Source of the DNA: UBA4416 sp040389965 | Lineage (GTDB): Bacteria; Bacteroidota; Bacteroidia; B-17B0; Aurantibacillaceae | Assembly: GCA_040389965.1 (NCBI GenBank) | Contig: JAZJZF010000047.1 | Coordinates: forward strand, 24,093-88,092 | Length of the DNA stretch: 64,000 nucleotides | Reading direction: 5' to 3' | Part shown: positions 46,282 through 54,872 of the stretch, in pieces | Position numbering within the stretch: the stretch's first letter is position 1 | How the letters are laid out: each line of letters starts with the position of its first letter | The notes under the pieces: generated by a model | Databases searched by the model: none | Seen by the model: the letters and a program-made list of their open reading frames with translations, nothing else | Told to the model about the DNA's origin: nothing | Translations under genes and position numbers: made by a program

Positions 46282-47241
46282 ATGTCTAAACGCACCACTC
46301 TAATATTTACTATTTTATTAGGCTATATTGTATTACAATTTTTATGGTGGGAAGTGTTATTGGTTCGCCAGTCGAACGATAATATTTCCAAAGAGCAAAA
46401 AATAGCGGCCTTATCATCGCCCGACAACGAAATTATTATTCGTGATATTGCCAAACTTGAGCAAAAGAAAATGAAACGGGTATACATGATCGTTGGCGAG
46501 GGTTCAGTGTTCTTATTAATTCTTTTATTAGGCGCGAGTTTGGTTCGCAAGTCTGTTCGCAGGGAAACCGAATTGGCCAATCAGCAAAAAAATTTCATCC
46601 TCAGTATTTCTCACGAGTTAAAAACGCCTATTGCTGCCAGTAAACTGCAATTGCAGACCTTATTAAAACATGAGTTGGATAGGGAGAAGCAAAAACAACT
46701 CTTATCAAATGCTTTGAATGAAACCGAGAGACTTCATAAGCTCGTAGATAATGTATTGCTTGCAAACCAGATAGAGAACGATAATTTAAGCATACAGAAA
46801 GAAGAACTTAATATGAGTGAGTTGCTTCAACAAACGATGAGCCGTTATTTTCAATTGCAGCTCGATACACAGTTTATAAAATTACATATAGAGCAAGGAA
46901 TAGTATATGCCGGAGATAAAGATCTGTTGCCTTCTGTGTTTATTAATCTGGTAGAAAATGCCATTAAATATTCGTTTGAAACAGTGGATATAGAGGTTGT
47001 TCTTAGAATTGTAAACAGCAAACCCCTGTTGGAAGTAAAAGACAAAGGCTGCGGTGTTTCCCAGCCTGAAAAAGAAAAGATTTTTGATAAATTTTTCAGG
47101 AGCGGCAACGAAGATACCCGTAAAACAAAGGGTACAGGCATTGGTTTATATATTGTAAAACGCATTTGCAACCTACATCAGGCTAAGATAAAAGTGACGG
47201 ATAATACCCCGTCGGGAAGTATTTTTGCGGTTCAGTTTTAA
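46282..47241 (+). CDS. Sensor histidine kinase
   Basis: A 319-residue membrane kinase. Two membrane helices (about 8-25 and 68-88) bracket a short periplasmic loop of about 40 residues. The HisKA H-box is SISHELKTPIAAS (His in the middle), the N-box FINLVENAIKYS, G1 VKDKGCGVS, F-box KIFDKFFRSG and G2 GTGIGLYIVKRI. It has no HAMP or PAS domain. It follows the T9SS gene by 21 bp and may share its transcript. No OmpR-type regulator is adjacent; the NarL-type regulator at 50133 is on the other strand and of a class that normally pairs with HisKA_3 kinases. Confidence 0.92.
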   Translation: MSKRTTLIFTILLGYIVLQFLWWEVLLVRQSNDNISKEQKIAALSSPDNEIIIRDIAKLEQKKMKRVYMIVGEGSVFLLILLLGASLVRKSVRRETELANQQKNFILSISHELKTPIAASKLQLQTLLKHELDREKQKQLLSNALNETERLHKLVDNVLLANQIENDNLSIQKEELNMSELLQQTMSRYFQLQLDTQFIKLHIEQGIVYAGDKDLLPSVFINLVENAIKYSFETVDIEVVLRIVNSKPLLEVKDKGCGVSQPEKEKIFDKFFRSGNEDTRKTKGTGIGLYIVKRICNLHQAKIKVTDNTPSGSIFAVQF

Positions 47242-47253
47242 AATTTAAAATAG

Positions 47254-47261
47254 TATTTTTG
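47254..47261 (+). promoter_or_regulatory. Candidate -7 box of importer operon
   Basis: TATTTTTG matches TAnnTTTG and lies 52 nt upstream of the start codon at 47314. No riboswitch-like structure is visible in the short leader. Confidence 0.35.
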
Positions 47262-47313
47262 CGTATCTGTATGACTATCGTTGGCAGATCGTTTTAAATA
47301 CAATATATACCCT

Positions 47314-48459
47314 ATGATCCAAAAACTTACACTTCTTTTTTTAGGTTCTCTGTTCTTCTTGTCCTGTCATACTGATGTAAAGGAATCTTTCGCTACAAAA
47401 GATGTCGTTGCGGCTAAATCGCAAGCTTTGTCTTATGCCAAACGCTTTACCATAAAGGAAGCAGAAGATTATACTATACTGGAACTTTTGGGTAATAAAG
47501 AAAACAATACGGTTACATCCACGTTTGTTTTATATAAAAATGATAAGCCGACGTATGCTAATAAAGAAGCCTATTACATTCATGTACCCGTAAAAAAAGT
47601 AGCGAGCATGAGTTCTATTTATACAATTATGCTGATGGAGCTGAACGAAGCAAATAGTATTGCGGCTATTGATAATGTAGATTATTACACCAATCAAACA
47701 ATACAGCAACAGGTAAGCGCAGGAAAAATTGCAGAGCTTTCTAAAGGCCCGGATATTGAAATAGAAAAAACACTGGCTTTAAATCCTGACCTGTTACTTA
47801 CTTTTGGTATGGGAGATCCCAAAGCCGACATGGATAAAAAATTAGTACAGGCGCAGTTGCCCATTGCTATTAGCCTTGATCATTTAGAAGAAACACCTCT
47901 TGCAAGAGCAGAGTGGATTAAATTTGTTGCCTGTTTTTTCTGTAAACAGCATATGGCAGATTCCTTATTCAGTGTGACTGAAACAAAATACAATGCTTTA
48001 AAAGAGCTCACTAAACATGTGACGAATAAACCAAGCGTCCTTACCGAAATAAAATATGGCGATACATGGTATGTGCCCTCCGGGAAAAGCTATATTGCTA
48101 ATTTAATTGAAGATGCGGGAGGTAATTATTTCTGGAAAGAGGATAAAGCCACGGGCAGTACGCCAATGACCTTTGAAATGGTATATGCCAAAGCAAAAGA
48201 CTGCGATGTGTGGATCAATACCTATAATCTTAATTCTAAAAAAGAATTGTTGAGTTACGATAAACGTTATGCTTTATTTAAAGCCTACAATGGTAACAGG
48301 GTTTATAATAATAACAAAGTCCAAAATAGCCACGGGTATAGTAATTACTGGGAAACAGCTATGATTCATCCCGACGATGTGTTATCAGATTTGATCTCTG
48401 TATTTTATCCGGAATTGTTGCCGGGTTATACCTTTAAGTATTATAAAAAACTGGAATAA
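47314..48459 (+). CDS. ABC importer substrate-binding lipoprotein (BtuF/FepB-like)
   Basis: A 381-residue lipoprotein. The ATG at 47314 gives a signal peptide with lipobox FFLSC (Cys at 18); an in-frame TTG at 47281 is rejected. The mature chain has the two-lobe helical-backbone fold of cluster A-II binding proteins: VASMSSIYTIMLMEL, NPDLLLTFG, then YIANLIEDAGGNYFW and the VYNNNKV segment. It delivers a siderophore, haem or corrinoid to the permease encoded downstream. The ligand cannot be told, and no TonB receptor is adjacent. Confidence 0.88.
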   Translation: MIQKLTLLFLGSLFFLSCHTDVKESFATKDVVAAKSQALSYAKRFTIKEAEDYTILELLGNKENNTVTSTFVLYKNDKPTYANKEAYYIHVPVKKVASMSSIYTIMLMELNEANSIAAIDNVDYYTNQTIQQQVSAGKIAELSKGPDIEIEKTLALNPDLLLTFGMGDPKADMDKKLVQAQLPIAISLDHLEETPLARAEWIKFVACFFCKQHMADSLFSVTETKYNALKELTKHVTNKPSVLTEIKYGDTWYVPSGKSYIANLIEDAGGNYFWKEDKATGSTPMTFEMVYAKAKDCDVWINTYNLNSKKELLSYDKRYALFKAYNGNRVYNNNKVQNSHGYSNYWETAMIHPDDVLSDLISVFYPELLPGYTFKYYKKLE

Positions 48460-48471
48460 TTTTACCATAGC

Positions 48472-49470
48472 TTGAGTAGATCTAAATTTATATACTGTAC
48501 ATGTTGTTTGGTGTTGCTAGTAATAGCATTAGCTATTTGCGACTTATGTTTTGGCAGCGTTAATTTATTTCTTGTGAGTAAAAGCGATCCGCTGTTCTCT
48601 ACCATTTTATACGATATCCGTCTTCCTAAAACCATTACGTCCATTATTGCAGGTTCATCGCTGGCAATATGCGGTCTCCTTTTGCAGAGTTTATTCCGGA
48701 ACCCACTCGCAGGCCCTTATGTATTAGGCGTAAGCAGTGGTGCAAGTTTGTTTGTAGCCATTGCTACCATGGTATTAACTACGGCAAATATCTCGGGGGT
48801 ATTTTTTGTAGGAAAAGGCGTTATTACGTTATTCTCTATAGCAGGTGCTTTTTTTGTAACACTTATTATTCTGGCCATATCCAAAAAAACCAAGAGTAAT
48901 GTTACCATATTATTGGTCGGTTTAATGCTGTCGCAAATACTTGCCGCTACAGAAGGACTCATTGAATATTTAAGCAGTGCCGATAGATTGAAAACATTTG
49001 TGATGTGGAGCATGGGGAGTGTAGGTAGTACAACATTATCGGATGTAGTTTTAATAGCGCCATTGTGTGCGCTTGTCATTGGCTATAGTTTTTCCCTTAT
49101 CAGGCCTATGAACGCTATTTTATTAAATGAGCAATATGCTCAAAACCTGGGAATTAATATTCATAAACTGCGGGTGAGTGTTATCGTTATTACTTCTGTA
49201 CTGGTTGGTGTCATTACTGCTTTTTGTGGACCTATCGCTTTTGTAGGGATTTCGGTACCGATTGCTTCTCGTTTATTTTTTAAAACATCGCATCACCTGC
49301 ATCAAATGGTATTCTGCATTTTATTAGGAGCATCTGTATTGCTTGTTGCCGATATTATTTGCCAGGTTATCAGTCATCAGTTTACTTTGCCTGTTAATAC
49401 AGTTACTACGCTCATTGGTTCTCCGGTTGTTATATACCTGTTGTTTAAATCTAAATTAAATATAGGATGA
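48472..49470 (+). CDS. FecCD/BtuC-type ABC importer permease; probable TTG start
   Basis: A 332-residue inner-membrane permease with about ten helices. Family motifs include RLPKTITSIIAGSSLAICGLLLQ early, NPLAGPYVLGVSSGASL, and GPIAFVGISVPIASRLF near residue 255. No ATG lies between an upstream in-frame stop (48457-48459) and well inside the protein, so TTG at 48472 is the most likely start. The 3' end overlaps the ATPase gene by 4 bp (ATGA), indicating coupling. Substrate is iron-siderophore, haem or vitamin B12 by family. Confidence 0.9.
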   Translation: MSRSKFIYCTCCLVLLVIALAICDLCFGSVNLFLVSKSDPLFSTILYDIRLPKTITSIIAGSSLAICGLLLQSLFRNPLAGPYVLGVSSGASLFVAIATMVLTTANISGVFFVGKGVITLFSIAGAFFVTLIILAISKKTKSNVTILLVGLMLSQILAATEGLIEYLSSADRLKTFVMWSMGSVGSTTLSDVVLIAPLCALVIGYSFSLIRPMNAILLNEQYAQNLGINIHKLRVSVIVITSVLVGVITAFCGPIAFVGISVPIASRLFFKTSHHLHQMVFCILLGASVLLVADIICQVISHQFTLPVNTVTTLIGSPVVIYLLFKSKLNIG

Positions 49471-50141
49471 TAGAGCTCAAACAACTCGAAATAGGCTATC
49501 GGCAAAAAAAACAAACGGCCAGTGTGTTCAAAGGATTGAATGCCCTGTTTTCTGCCGGCGATATGGTAGGCCTGATGGGAAATAACGGCGTTGGAAAATC
49601 TACCCTATTGAAAACAATGACCGGTAACCTGAAAGCATTGTCGGGCGAAGTAGTATTAGATAAAAATAATATCGATACTTATTCATCTTCTGAACTGGCA
49701 AAATACCTGTCGATTGTTGTTACTGAAAAAATAGGAGGGTTCAACTTAACGGTTTGGGATGTAGTGGCAAGTGGCCGAATACCCTACATTAATGTATTTG
49801 GAAAACTCACAAAAGAAGACGAACACATTATTACTGAATGCCTGGAGCAGCTAAACCTGATGCCGTTAAAAGATAAATTTGTGGATGAATTGAGTGACGG
49901 GCAGCGGCAGAAAGTAATGATTGCCAAATCTCTGTCACAGCAAACACCTGTCATTATTTTAGATGAGCCTACCGCTTTTTTGGATTATAATTCGAAGCAC
50001 CAGCTTTTTAAAGTATTAAAAGAATTATGTGAAATAAAGCAAAAATTAATTATTGTTTCTTCCCATGACCTCGATCTTATGAAGCCGTATATAAATCGCT
50101 CTATGACCTTAATGGAAGATAATAGGGTGGAATTAATCTGA
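49467..50141 (+). CDS. ABC importer ATPase (FecE/BtuD-like)
   Basis: A 224-residue ATPase of the iron-chelate/cobalamin importer class. Walker A is GNNGVGKST, the signature LSDGQRQKVMIAKSL, Walker B VIILDEPTAFLD, and the switch His lies in VSSHDLDL. It pairs with the permease and binding protein just upstream (a BtuF-C-D order). At about 224 residues it is shorter than E. coli BtuD (249), missing only some C-terminal sequence. The last 9 bp overlap the convergent regulator gene. Confidence 0.92.
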   Translation: MIELKQLEIGYRQKKQTASVFKGLNALFSAGDMVGLMGNNGVGKSTLLKTMTGNLKALSGEVVLDKNNIDTYSSSELAKYLSIVVTEKIGGFNLTVWDVVASGRIPYINVFGKLTKEDEHIITECLEQLNLMPLKDKFVDELSDGQRQKVMIAKSLSQQTPVIILDEPTAFLDYNSKHQLFKVLKELCEIKQKLIIVSSHDLDLMKPYINRSMTLMEDNRVELI

Positions 50142-50768
50142 CGCAGAGGAATACATTTTATCCAAACCGGTTTTTAAAAAGAATAGCGTGAACTCCATAG
50201 AGTTTACTGTTTTTGTTTTTTTGAAAAGGCTATTCTTATGAGCTTCTACTGTTTTGTTGGATATTTTAAAATGCTCGGCAATTTCCTTGTTTGATTTTCC
50301 TTTACAGATCAAAGGAATTAATTCTGCTTCTCGGGAACTGAAATTTAAATTTTTAGCAATGCCATTTGTTTGCAAAGAGTTGATTTGCGAAGGCTTGTAC
50401 GTATTTTTAAATACTTCCTGTATTGTTTTTGCTACCAGTTCAATATCCGCATTCTTCGACAAAAATGCATCTGCACCCGATTCAACAATACCTTTCTTTA
50501 TATGACTGTTATCATAAGAAGTAATGACAACCACTTTTTGCAAAGGGTATAATGTTTTGATTTTTTTTAAGGAATTAAACCCGTTCATTTCCGGCATTTC
50601 AAGGTCGAGGAGTATAACGTCGGGTAAATGCGTTTTCAATAAGGCTAATAATTCAGTGCCATCTTCAGCCTCACCGATTGTACAAATAGCGTACTCGTTA
50701 AGTGTAGCGATTAATGATTGCCTGAATAATTTGTGATCATCGGCAATAACAATAGTAATTGGGTCCAT
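50133..50768 (-). CDS. NarL/FixJ-type response regulator
   Basis: A 211-residue two-component regulator. The receiver domain has the acidic pair in IVIADDHKLF and the phospho-accepting Asp in DVILLDLEMPEMNG (about residue 56), with the conserved Thr/Ser and Lys in VITSYD and FLSKNAD. The C-terminal LuxR-type HTH reads LNFSSREAELIPLICKGKSNKEIAE with helix NKTVEAHKNSLFKK. No kinase of the matching HisKA_3 class is in the window, so it is an orphan here. Such regulators often bind TACYYMT-like half-sites. Confidence 0.93.
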   Translation of the reverse strand: MDPITIVIADDHKLFRQSLIATLNEYAICTIGEAEDGTELLALLKTHLPDVILLDLEMPEMNGFNSLKKIKTLYPLQKVVVITSYDNSHIKKGIVESGADAFLSKNADIELVAKTIQEVFKNTYKPSQINSLQTNGIAKNLNFSSREAELIPLICKGKSNKEIAEHFKISNKTVEAHKNSLFKKTKTVNSMEFTLFFLKTGLDKMYSSASD

Positions 50769-50943
50769 ATGAAATCTTATCTAACTAATTTAGCAAATAA
50801 TTAAATAGCAAAATAGTTTTGTAACATTATTTGAGACTCTCCTTCATAAATGAGTGATGTATGAGTATCTGTTAATAATTGTTTAACATGGTTAGACGTA
50901 GAGGCTACAAATAATCCGGGGATTTTACGATTGTACCCGATGA

Positions 50944-51462
50944 TTATTTTTTTCCATTTGCCAGCACCGCGTTCGCATCCTTCAGAAACTTAACCTGTTC
51001 TTTTCCTTTTTCCGCATCTTGTGGGTAGCCCAGCGAACCAAGGCTTTCAATATTAAAAGTTTTGCCGTCTGCACTTTTGTTAAGAGAAAATAGCCATACA
51101 GTAGGAAACCCCTGCACACGAAATGTTTGTTGCAGGCTCGCATTCTGTTGCGTCAATTCAGGACTTAAGGTTTTTGTTCTTGGAAAATCCAACTCTACAA
51201 GCACGACATTTTTGTTTGCCCATTGAATAAATTCAGGTTTTATAAACACATCATTCTGTAATTTTTTACACCACACGCACCAGTCGCTTCCTGTAAAAAG
51301 AGCAAACAAAGGTTTATGGGTAGCTTTAGAAACCTCGTTGGCCTTCATCATATCGGTATACCACACAAGCCCTTCTTTTTTTGCCAGGCTATCTTTTTGT
51401 GCGTTCAAAAAAAAATTTGTAAAAAGAACAAATCCTAAAAGAATGAATTTTATATGTTTCAT
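50944..51462 (-). CDS. Exported thioredoxin-fold protein
   Basis: A 172-residue periplasmic protein with signal peptide MKHIKFILLGFVLFTNFFLNAQ. The thioredoxin fold shows the redox motif WCVWCKK near residue 61, a LVELDFPRTKT strand, and the cis-Pro in GFPTVWLF near residue 119. It resembles the thioredoxin_7/DUF255-type reductases of the envelope, which keep protein or cytochrome thiols reduced. It starts 19 bp after the SRPBCC gene and shares its promoter. Confidence 0.88.
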   Translation of the reverse strand: MKHIKFILLGFVLFTNFFLNAQKDSLAKKEGLVWYTDMMKANEVSKATHKPLFALFTGSDWCVWCKKLQNDVFIKPEFIQWANKNVVLVELDFPRTKTLSPELTQQNASLQQTFRVQGFPTVWLFSLNKSADGKTFNIESLGSLGYPQDAEKGKEQVKFLKDANAVLANGKK

Positions 51463-51481
51463 GAGTTTGTGTAGATAATAG

Positions 51482-51934
51482 TTATGGTTTTTCTATGAAT
51501 TCTTTTAATAGGTTGAGTGTAATATTCCAGTAAAATGCCAGGTGTTTATAGATGGATTCTGTTGGAAAATTGCCCAGGCTTAGAGTTAATGTTGTTTGAT
51601 TTTCTGTAGGTACTAAGTTAAACTTAATTAGGGAATAATTTTCAGCTGTATCCGGAAGTTTTGATAGCGAACTCAAATGACTGTATTGGAGCACCTTTTC
51701 AGGCTCATACTGTAAAACAATTCCTTTATTTTCGAAATATACCCAATGCCCTTCTCCCTTAATAAGGATTGGAGCACCCACTTTCCAATGGGTAATAATT
51801 GTTATTTCTTCTTCCGCCATCCATTGTTTCATTAATTCAGGATTGGTTAATGCCTGCCAGACTTCCGAAGAAAGAGCATGGATAACAACGGTTTTACTAA
51901 ACAATAGTTCGGAGCTTATTTTGGTATCTATCAT
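51482..51934 (-). CDS. SRPBCC/AHSA1-family protein
   Basis: A 150-residue protein with the START-like helix-grip fold of the AHSA1 group: the opening VVIHALSSEVWQALTNPELMKQW, the W-VGAPILIKGEG strand and the final long helix. Many members bind hydrophobic ligands or work as stress proteins. It is transcribed away from an HxlR-type regulator 145 bp distant, an arrangement often seen when that regulator controls the SRPBCC gene. The promoter has TTG-N16-TAACTTTG and starts only 11 nt before the ATG. Confidence 0.85.
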   Translation of the reverse strand: MIDTKISSELLFSKTVVIHALSSEVWQALTNPELMKQWMAEEEITIITHWKVGAPILIKGEGHWVYFENKGIVLQYEPEKVLQYSHLSSLSKLPDTAENYSLIKFNLVPTENQTTLTLSLGNFPTESIYKHLAFYWNITLNLLKEFIEKP

Positions 51935-51945
51935 GTCTTCTTAAA

Positions 51946-51972
51946 CAAAGTTAGGCATAAGTTATATTACAA
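51946..51972 (-). promoter_or_regulatory. Promoter of SRPBCC-thioredoxin operon
   Basis: On the minus strand: -33 element TTG (51972-51970), 16-nt spacer, then -7 element TAACTTTG (51953-51946). It is close to the TTG-N17-TAnnTTTG consensus of flavobacteria. The box ends 11 nt before the start codon, so the leader would be very short. Confidence 0.55.
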
Positions 51973-52079
51973 TGAAGTGGCATTCCTTCTTAGAAAGTAG
52001 TTTCCTCAAGGAAACCGGGTAAGCATTAATTCGCGGCTTTTATATAAATTTAGGAAATGTTTCGTAAGTCAGTGAATCT

Positions 52080-52442
52080 ATGAAAAAGAAAGAAACAATT
52101 ATTTTAGACAGCAACTGTTCTAAAGAATTAATGGCTGCAAAAGATACGCTGTCTATCCTGAACGGGAAATGGAAAATCCAGATCATTACAACTTTAAATT
52201 ACAGTGGTGCTTTGCGGTTTATGGATCTGTCGAGACTTATCGAAGGAATTGGCGCCAAAATGTTATCAAAGGAGCTACAGGATCTGGAAACCAATTTACT
52301 CGTCAAAAGAACGGTATTAAACACAAGGCCGGTTACGGTTGAGTATGAACTAACTCCACATGGCAAAACGCTTGAAAGGATTATTAACGATATGCGTTTG
52401 TGGGGAAAACTGCACAGGAAAAAGATTATTGCAAAAAAGTAG
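52080..52442 (+). CDS. HxlR-family winged-helix regulator
   Basis: A 120-residue DNA-binding protein. Family motifs: a Cys near the N-terminus (residue 13), KDTLSILNGKWKIQIITTL, the recognition helix region GIGAKMLSKELQDLE, and the wing VKRTVLNTRPVTVEYELTPHGKTL. HxlR members are often redox or aldehyde sensors using the N-terminal Cys. It is divergent from the SRPBCC-thioredoxin operon, its likely target. Confidence 0.92.
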   Translation: MKKKETIILDSNCSKELMAAKDTLSILNGKWKIQIITTLNYSGALRFMDLSRLIEGIGAKMLSKELQDLETNLLVKRTVLNTRPVTVEYELTPHGKTLERIINDMRLWGKLHRKKIIAKK

Positions 52443-52579
52443 CAGATCTAAAGAGAATCTTACTTCAACAATTTAAACTATTATTTTTTGAATGGATTTC
52501 TATCCTGCAGAGCGGGAGCAAGAGAATAGCATAATACTCAGTATAGTTTTTTTGCGCGGGATGCCCCATGCTTCAAAAA

Positions 52580-52595
52580 TACCCACTATTGGGTA
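52580..52595 (+). promoter_or_regulatory. Perfect palindromic site TACCCA-N4-TGGGTA
   Basis: TACCCA (52580-52585) and TGGGTA (52590-52595) form a perfect inverted repeat 35 nt upstream of the start at 52630. As 7-2-7 half-sites they resemble NarL/FixJ-type heptamers (TACYYMT with its inverted partner). The site would lie at the -33 region of a promoter close to the gene. Confidence 0.45.
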
Positions 52596-52629
52596 GAGTG
52601 GCTTGTTGTAAATTCCTGAATATTACACT

Positions 52630-54108
52630 ATGAATCGTCTCCTGTTATTCGTACTGGCATCTTGCTGTTTATTGCCAGTGTTTGCTCAGCAAACTGCTAA
52701 AGACAGTGTAAAAACATTTTTAAAAAAACTGTATCGTGTTAACCAAAAAAAGCTCGACATCTCTACCACCGGAATAGGCATTGAGCATTCTACAATAAAA
52801 TACGGCGACAATTATTTACCGGTTGCTTTTAATAAAATAGACATCAGGGCAAACATTGCCGAATTTAAAGTGGGAGTTGGCAATGCGGATTATTATTCTC
52901 CGGTAATGGGCGTTTACTATAATACAGAGGTGCGTAGCTGGTCGCTGGGCATTAACTACCCGATTTCTGCTTTAGGACTTGGCAGAGCAAATTCTACCAA
53001 AGGCGTTAGACTGGTTCCTTTTATTGCCGCTGATTTTGGGCACTCCGGGTTTAAAGATTATGTTTCCAATACCAAACTGGCCGACGCCTTTCATTTAACG
53101 GTTGCCCCGGGGTACCGGCTTAAACTTCCCTATTTTATGGTGGAAGCGAGACTCAATACAACGGTAAATATGCTTACCGAAACCAAATACCATCCCGGCA
53201 CGGTAGTAATTACAAGCACAGGAGACCTCGTAAAAGAAAAAAGCTTTAAGACCTTCAATTTTACACCGAGCATCTCTATCATCCTTGATGGTTTGTTCTC
53301 AAAGTTTAATCCGGAGCATTCCCGTATTTCGGGTAGTATGGCGGTATATGATAACATTACCACGGAAAAATTTTACACGACAGAAACCTATAACTCGCAA
53401 ACCGGCAAAATGGAAAAGGACGGTTTATATAAAACAGAAACCACCTATCGGTATCATGTGGAAAGTGTTTCGCTTCCTATCAACGATATAGGTGCCTTTA
53501 TTGGCGTGGGTCCCCGCTTGTTGTTTAAACCCGCGGCAAATAATAGCTATCACATGCCAAGTATTTTGGGTGGTATTGGCGCACATGCCCGTGTGAAATT
53601 ATTTAGCTTTGATCTTAATGTAGATAAAGGAAAAGCAGGTTTTGCGAGCCAGGCTAATACTAATGGCAAAATTATGAAATCGCAAACCATTGGTAAAGGA
53701 ACGTTTGATATGACCAATGCTACGGCTAATATAGGCGTTGACATAGGTCCTGTTTTACTGGCGATGTTAGGGATTGTTGCAAAACGGAATGGTGAAACGC
53801 CTTATTTTAATATCAGTGGCGGGTATATTATTGGCTACAGTTTTATTGGTTCTTACAAGTACGATAACGCAAAAGTTGGAGCCGATTACCAGAACTATTT
53901 TAAAATAAATCCTGATCAAAGTACGAAATACAATAATGCTGATATTAATACATCCGGCATGGTAAACGGCTGGTATGTGGGTGCAGATGTTGGTGCTGTT
54001 GGCTTCCGTTACGAATTTAATAAGTATAAAAACGCGCCACTTGCACGCTGTGCTTATTATACGATTTCCTACAAATATCCTTTGTTACGCAGCAAACATA
54101 AAATGTGA
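52630..54108 (+). CDS. Outer-membrane beta-barrel-like protein, unknown
   Basis: A 492-residue exported protein with signal peptide MNRLLLFVLASCCLLPVFA. The body has many alternating hydrophobic strands with aromatic ends (for example VMGVYYNTEVRSWSLGINYPI, FIAADFGHSGF, GWYVGADVGAVGFRYEF) and ends in CAYYTISYKYPLL. This is compatible with an outer-membrane barrel, but no family is recognised. It is monocistronic and preceded by a TACCCA-N4-TGGGTA palindrome. Nothing recognisable lies in 54109-54311 downstream. Confidence 0.6.
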   Translation: MNRLLLFVLASCCLLPVFAQQTAKDSVKTFLKKLYRVNQKKLDISTTGIGIEHSTIKYGDNYLPVAFNKIDIRANIAEFKVGVGNADYYSPVMGVYYNTEVRSWSLGINYPISALGLGRANSTKGVRLVPFIAADFGHSGFKDYVSNTKLADAFHLTVAPGYRLKLPYFMVEARLNTTVNMLTETKYHPGTVVITSTGDLVKEKSFKTFNFTPSISIILDGLFSKFNPEHSRISGSMAVYDNITTEKFYTTETYNSQTGKMEKDGLYKTETTYRYHVESVSLPINDIGAFIGVGPRLLFKPAANNSYHMPSILGGIGAHARVKLFSFDLNVDKGKAGFASQANTNGKIMKSQTIGKGTFDMTNATANIGVDIGPVLLAMLGIVAKRNGETPYFNISGGYIIGYSFIGSYKYDNAKVGADYQNYFKINPDQSTKYNNADINTSGMVNGWYVGADVGAVGFRYEFNKYKNAPLARCAYYTISYKYPLLRSKHKM

Positions 54109-54311
54109 TGCAACTATAAAAAAACGAGAGCCGCCGCTACCGTTTTAATAAGCTGTTTACAAAATCCTGCAATCATAAACTATGATTAACAATCGTTTTA
54201 CATTGGCTTCGTACCTTCAGACCAAAACTCCCAGCTCAAGCAAGGAGCTATTGTTCTAAGAGGATCAATTTTCTAAAAAGTGATTTCCTGATACATTACC
54301 TCGTACACGAC

Positions 54312-54872
54312 CTATTTTTCTCCTTTAGATAAAATGAACCAGTTGTTATTTATTTTGCAATAATAATTTAGAAGATCCTCCCTTTTTAACGAGTTGTCAA
54401 CAACCGGTATACCACTAATAGTATCACCGTTATTTTTTTCAATATTTCTTTCAAAATGTATAAGGCTCAATCCATTTTCCCGCTGATTCCTTATGTTGTA
54501 AAAGTAAAAGGTTTCCATGCTATCTTTTAGAAAAGTAAAACTAAAACTGTTTGATGAAAAAAAATATTCAAATTTTTGATCAAAAACGAAATCAGTTTTG
54601 AACCCTATAGAGTTAAAAGCCTGAATTTTTGGAGTCCATTTAGACATATAATTAACTCTTAAAAATGTATCTTTTACCTGAAGATTATTACAATAATCTA
54701 TTAATTCGCTGACCTCCTTATTATGGTCATTATAAAACTGTTCTACTTTTAAATTCGCTTCCTTAAAACTATAAGTATTACATGAATACATATAAAGCAA
54801 AAAAGCAAAAAACACCAAATATTTATTTTGGTTTTTCTTGAACAACATTTGTAGTTTCTGTGTAGTTTTCAT
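54312..54872 (-). CDS. Small lipoprotein overlapping the TcB-TcC gene; possible immunity/accessory protein
   Basis: A 186-residue protein of unknown family. Start is ATG at 54872, or ATG at 54848 (residue 9), both inside the 3' end of the toxin gene (50- or 26-bp overlap in another frame). The N-terminus has a basic region, hydrophobic helix and lipobox YMYSC (Cys at 31). The mature part is rich in Asn, Phe, Tyr and Lys. Base composition is very AT-rich: in 54541-54600 only 13 of 60 bases are G or C. Close coupling to a polymorphic toxin tip is the classic position of an immunity gene, but Tc toxins do not usually carry one, so this is an inference only. Confidence 0.65.
   Translation of the reverse strand: MKTTQKLQMLFKKNQNKYLVFFAFLLYMYSCNTYSFKEANLKVEQFYNDHNKEVSELIDYCNNLQVKDTFLRVNYMSKWTPKIQAFNSIGFKTDFVFDQKFEYFFSSNSFSFTFLKDSMETFYFYNIRNQRENGLSLIHFERNIEKNNGDTISGIPVVDNSLKREDLLNYYCKINNNWFILSKGEK

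Noticed and set aside
47242..47313. Cobalamin riboswitch before the importer operon
   Set aside because: The leader is only about 70 nt and shows no B12-box-like or multi-stem structure.
46282..50768. Kinase at 46282 and response regulator at 50133 as a two-component pair
   Set aside because: They are on opposite strands, separated by an importer operon, and the kinase has a HisKA-type core while NarL-type regulators usually pair with HisKA_3 kinases.
54121..54165. Terminator after the outer-membrane protein gene
   Set aside because: The AAAACG...CGTTTT pairing is short with a long loop and lacks a convincing stem.
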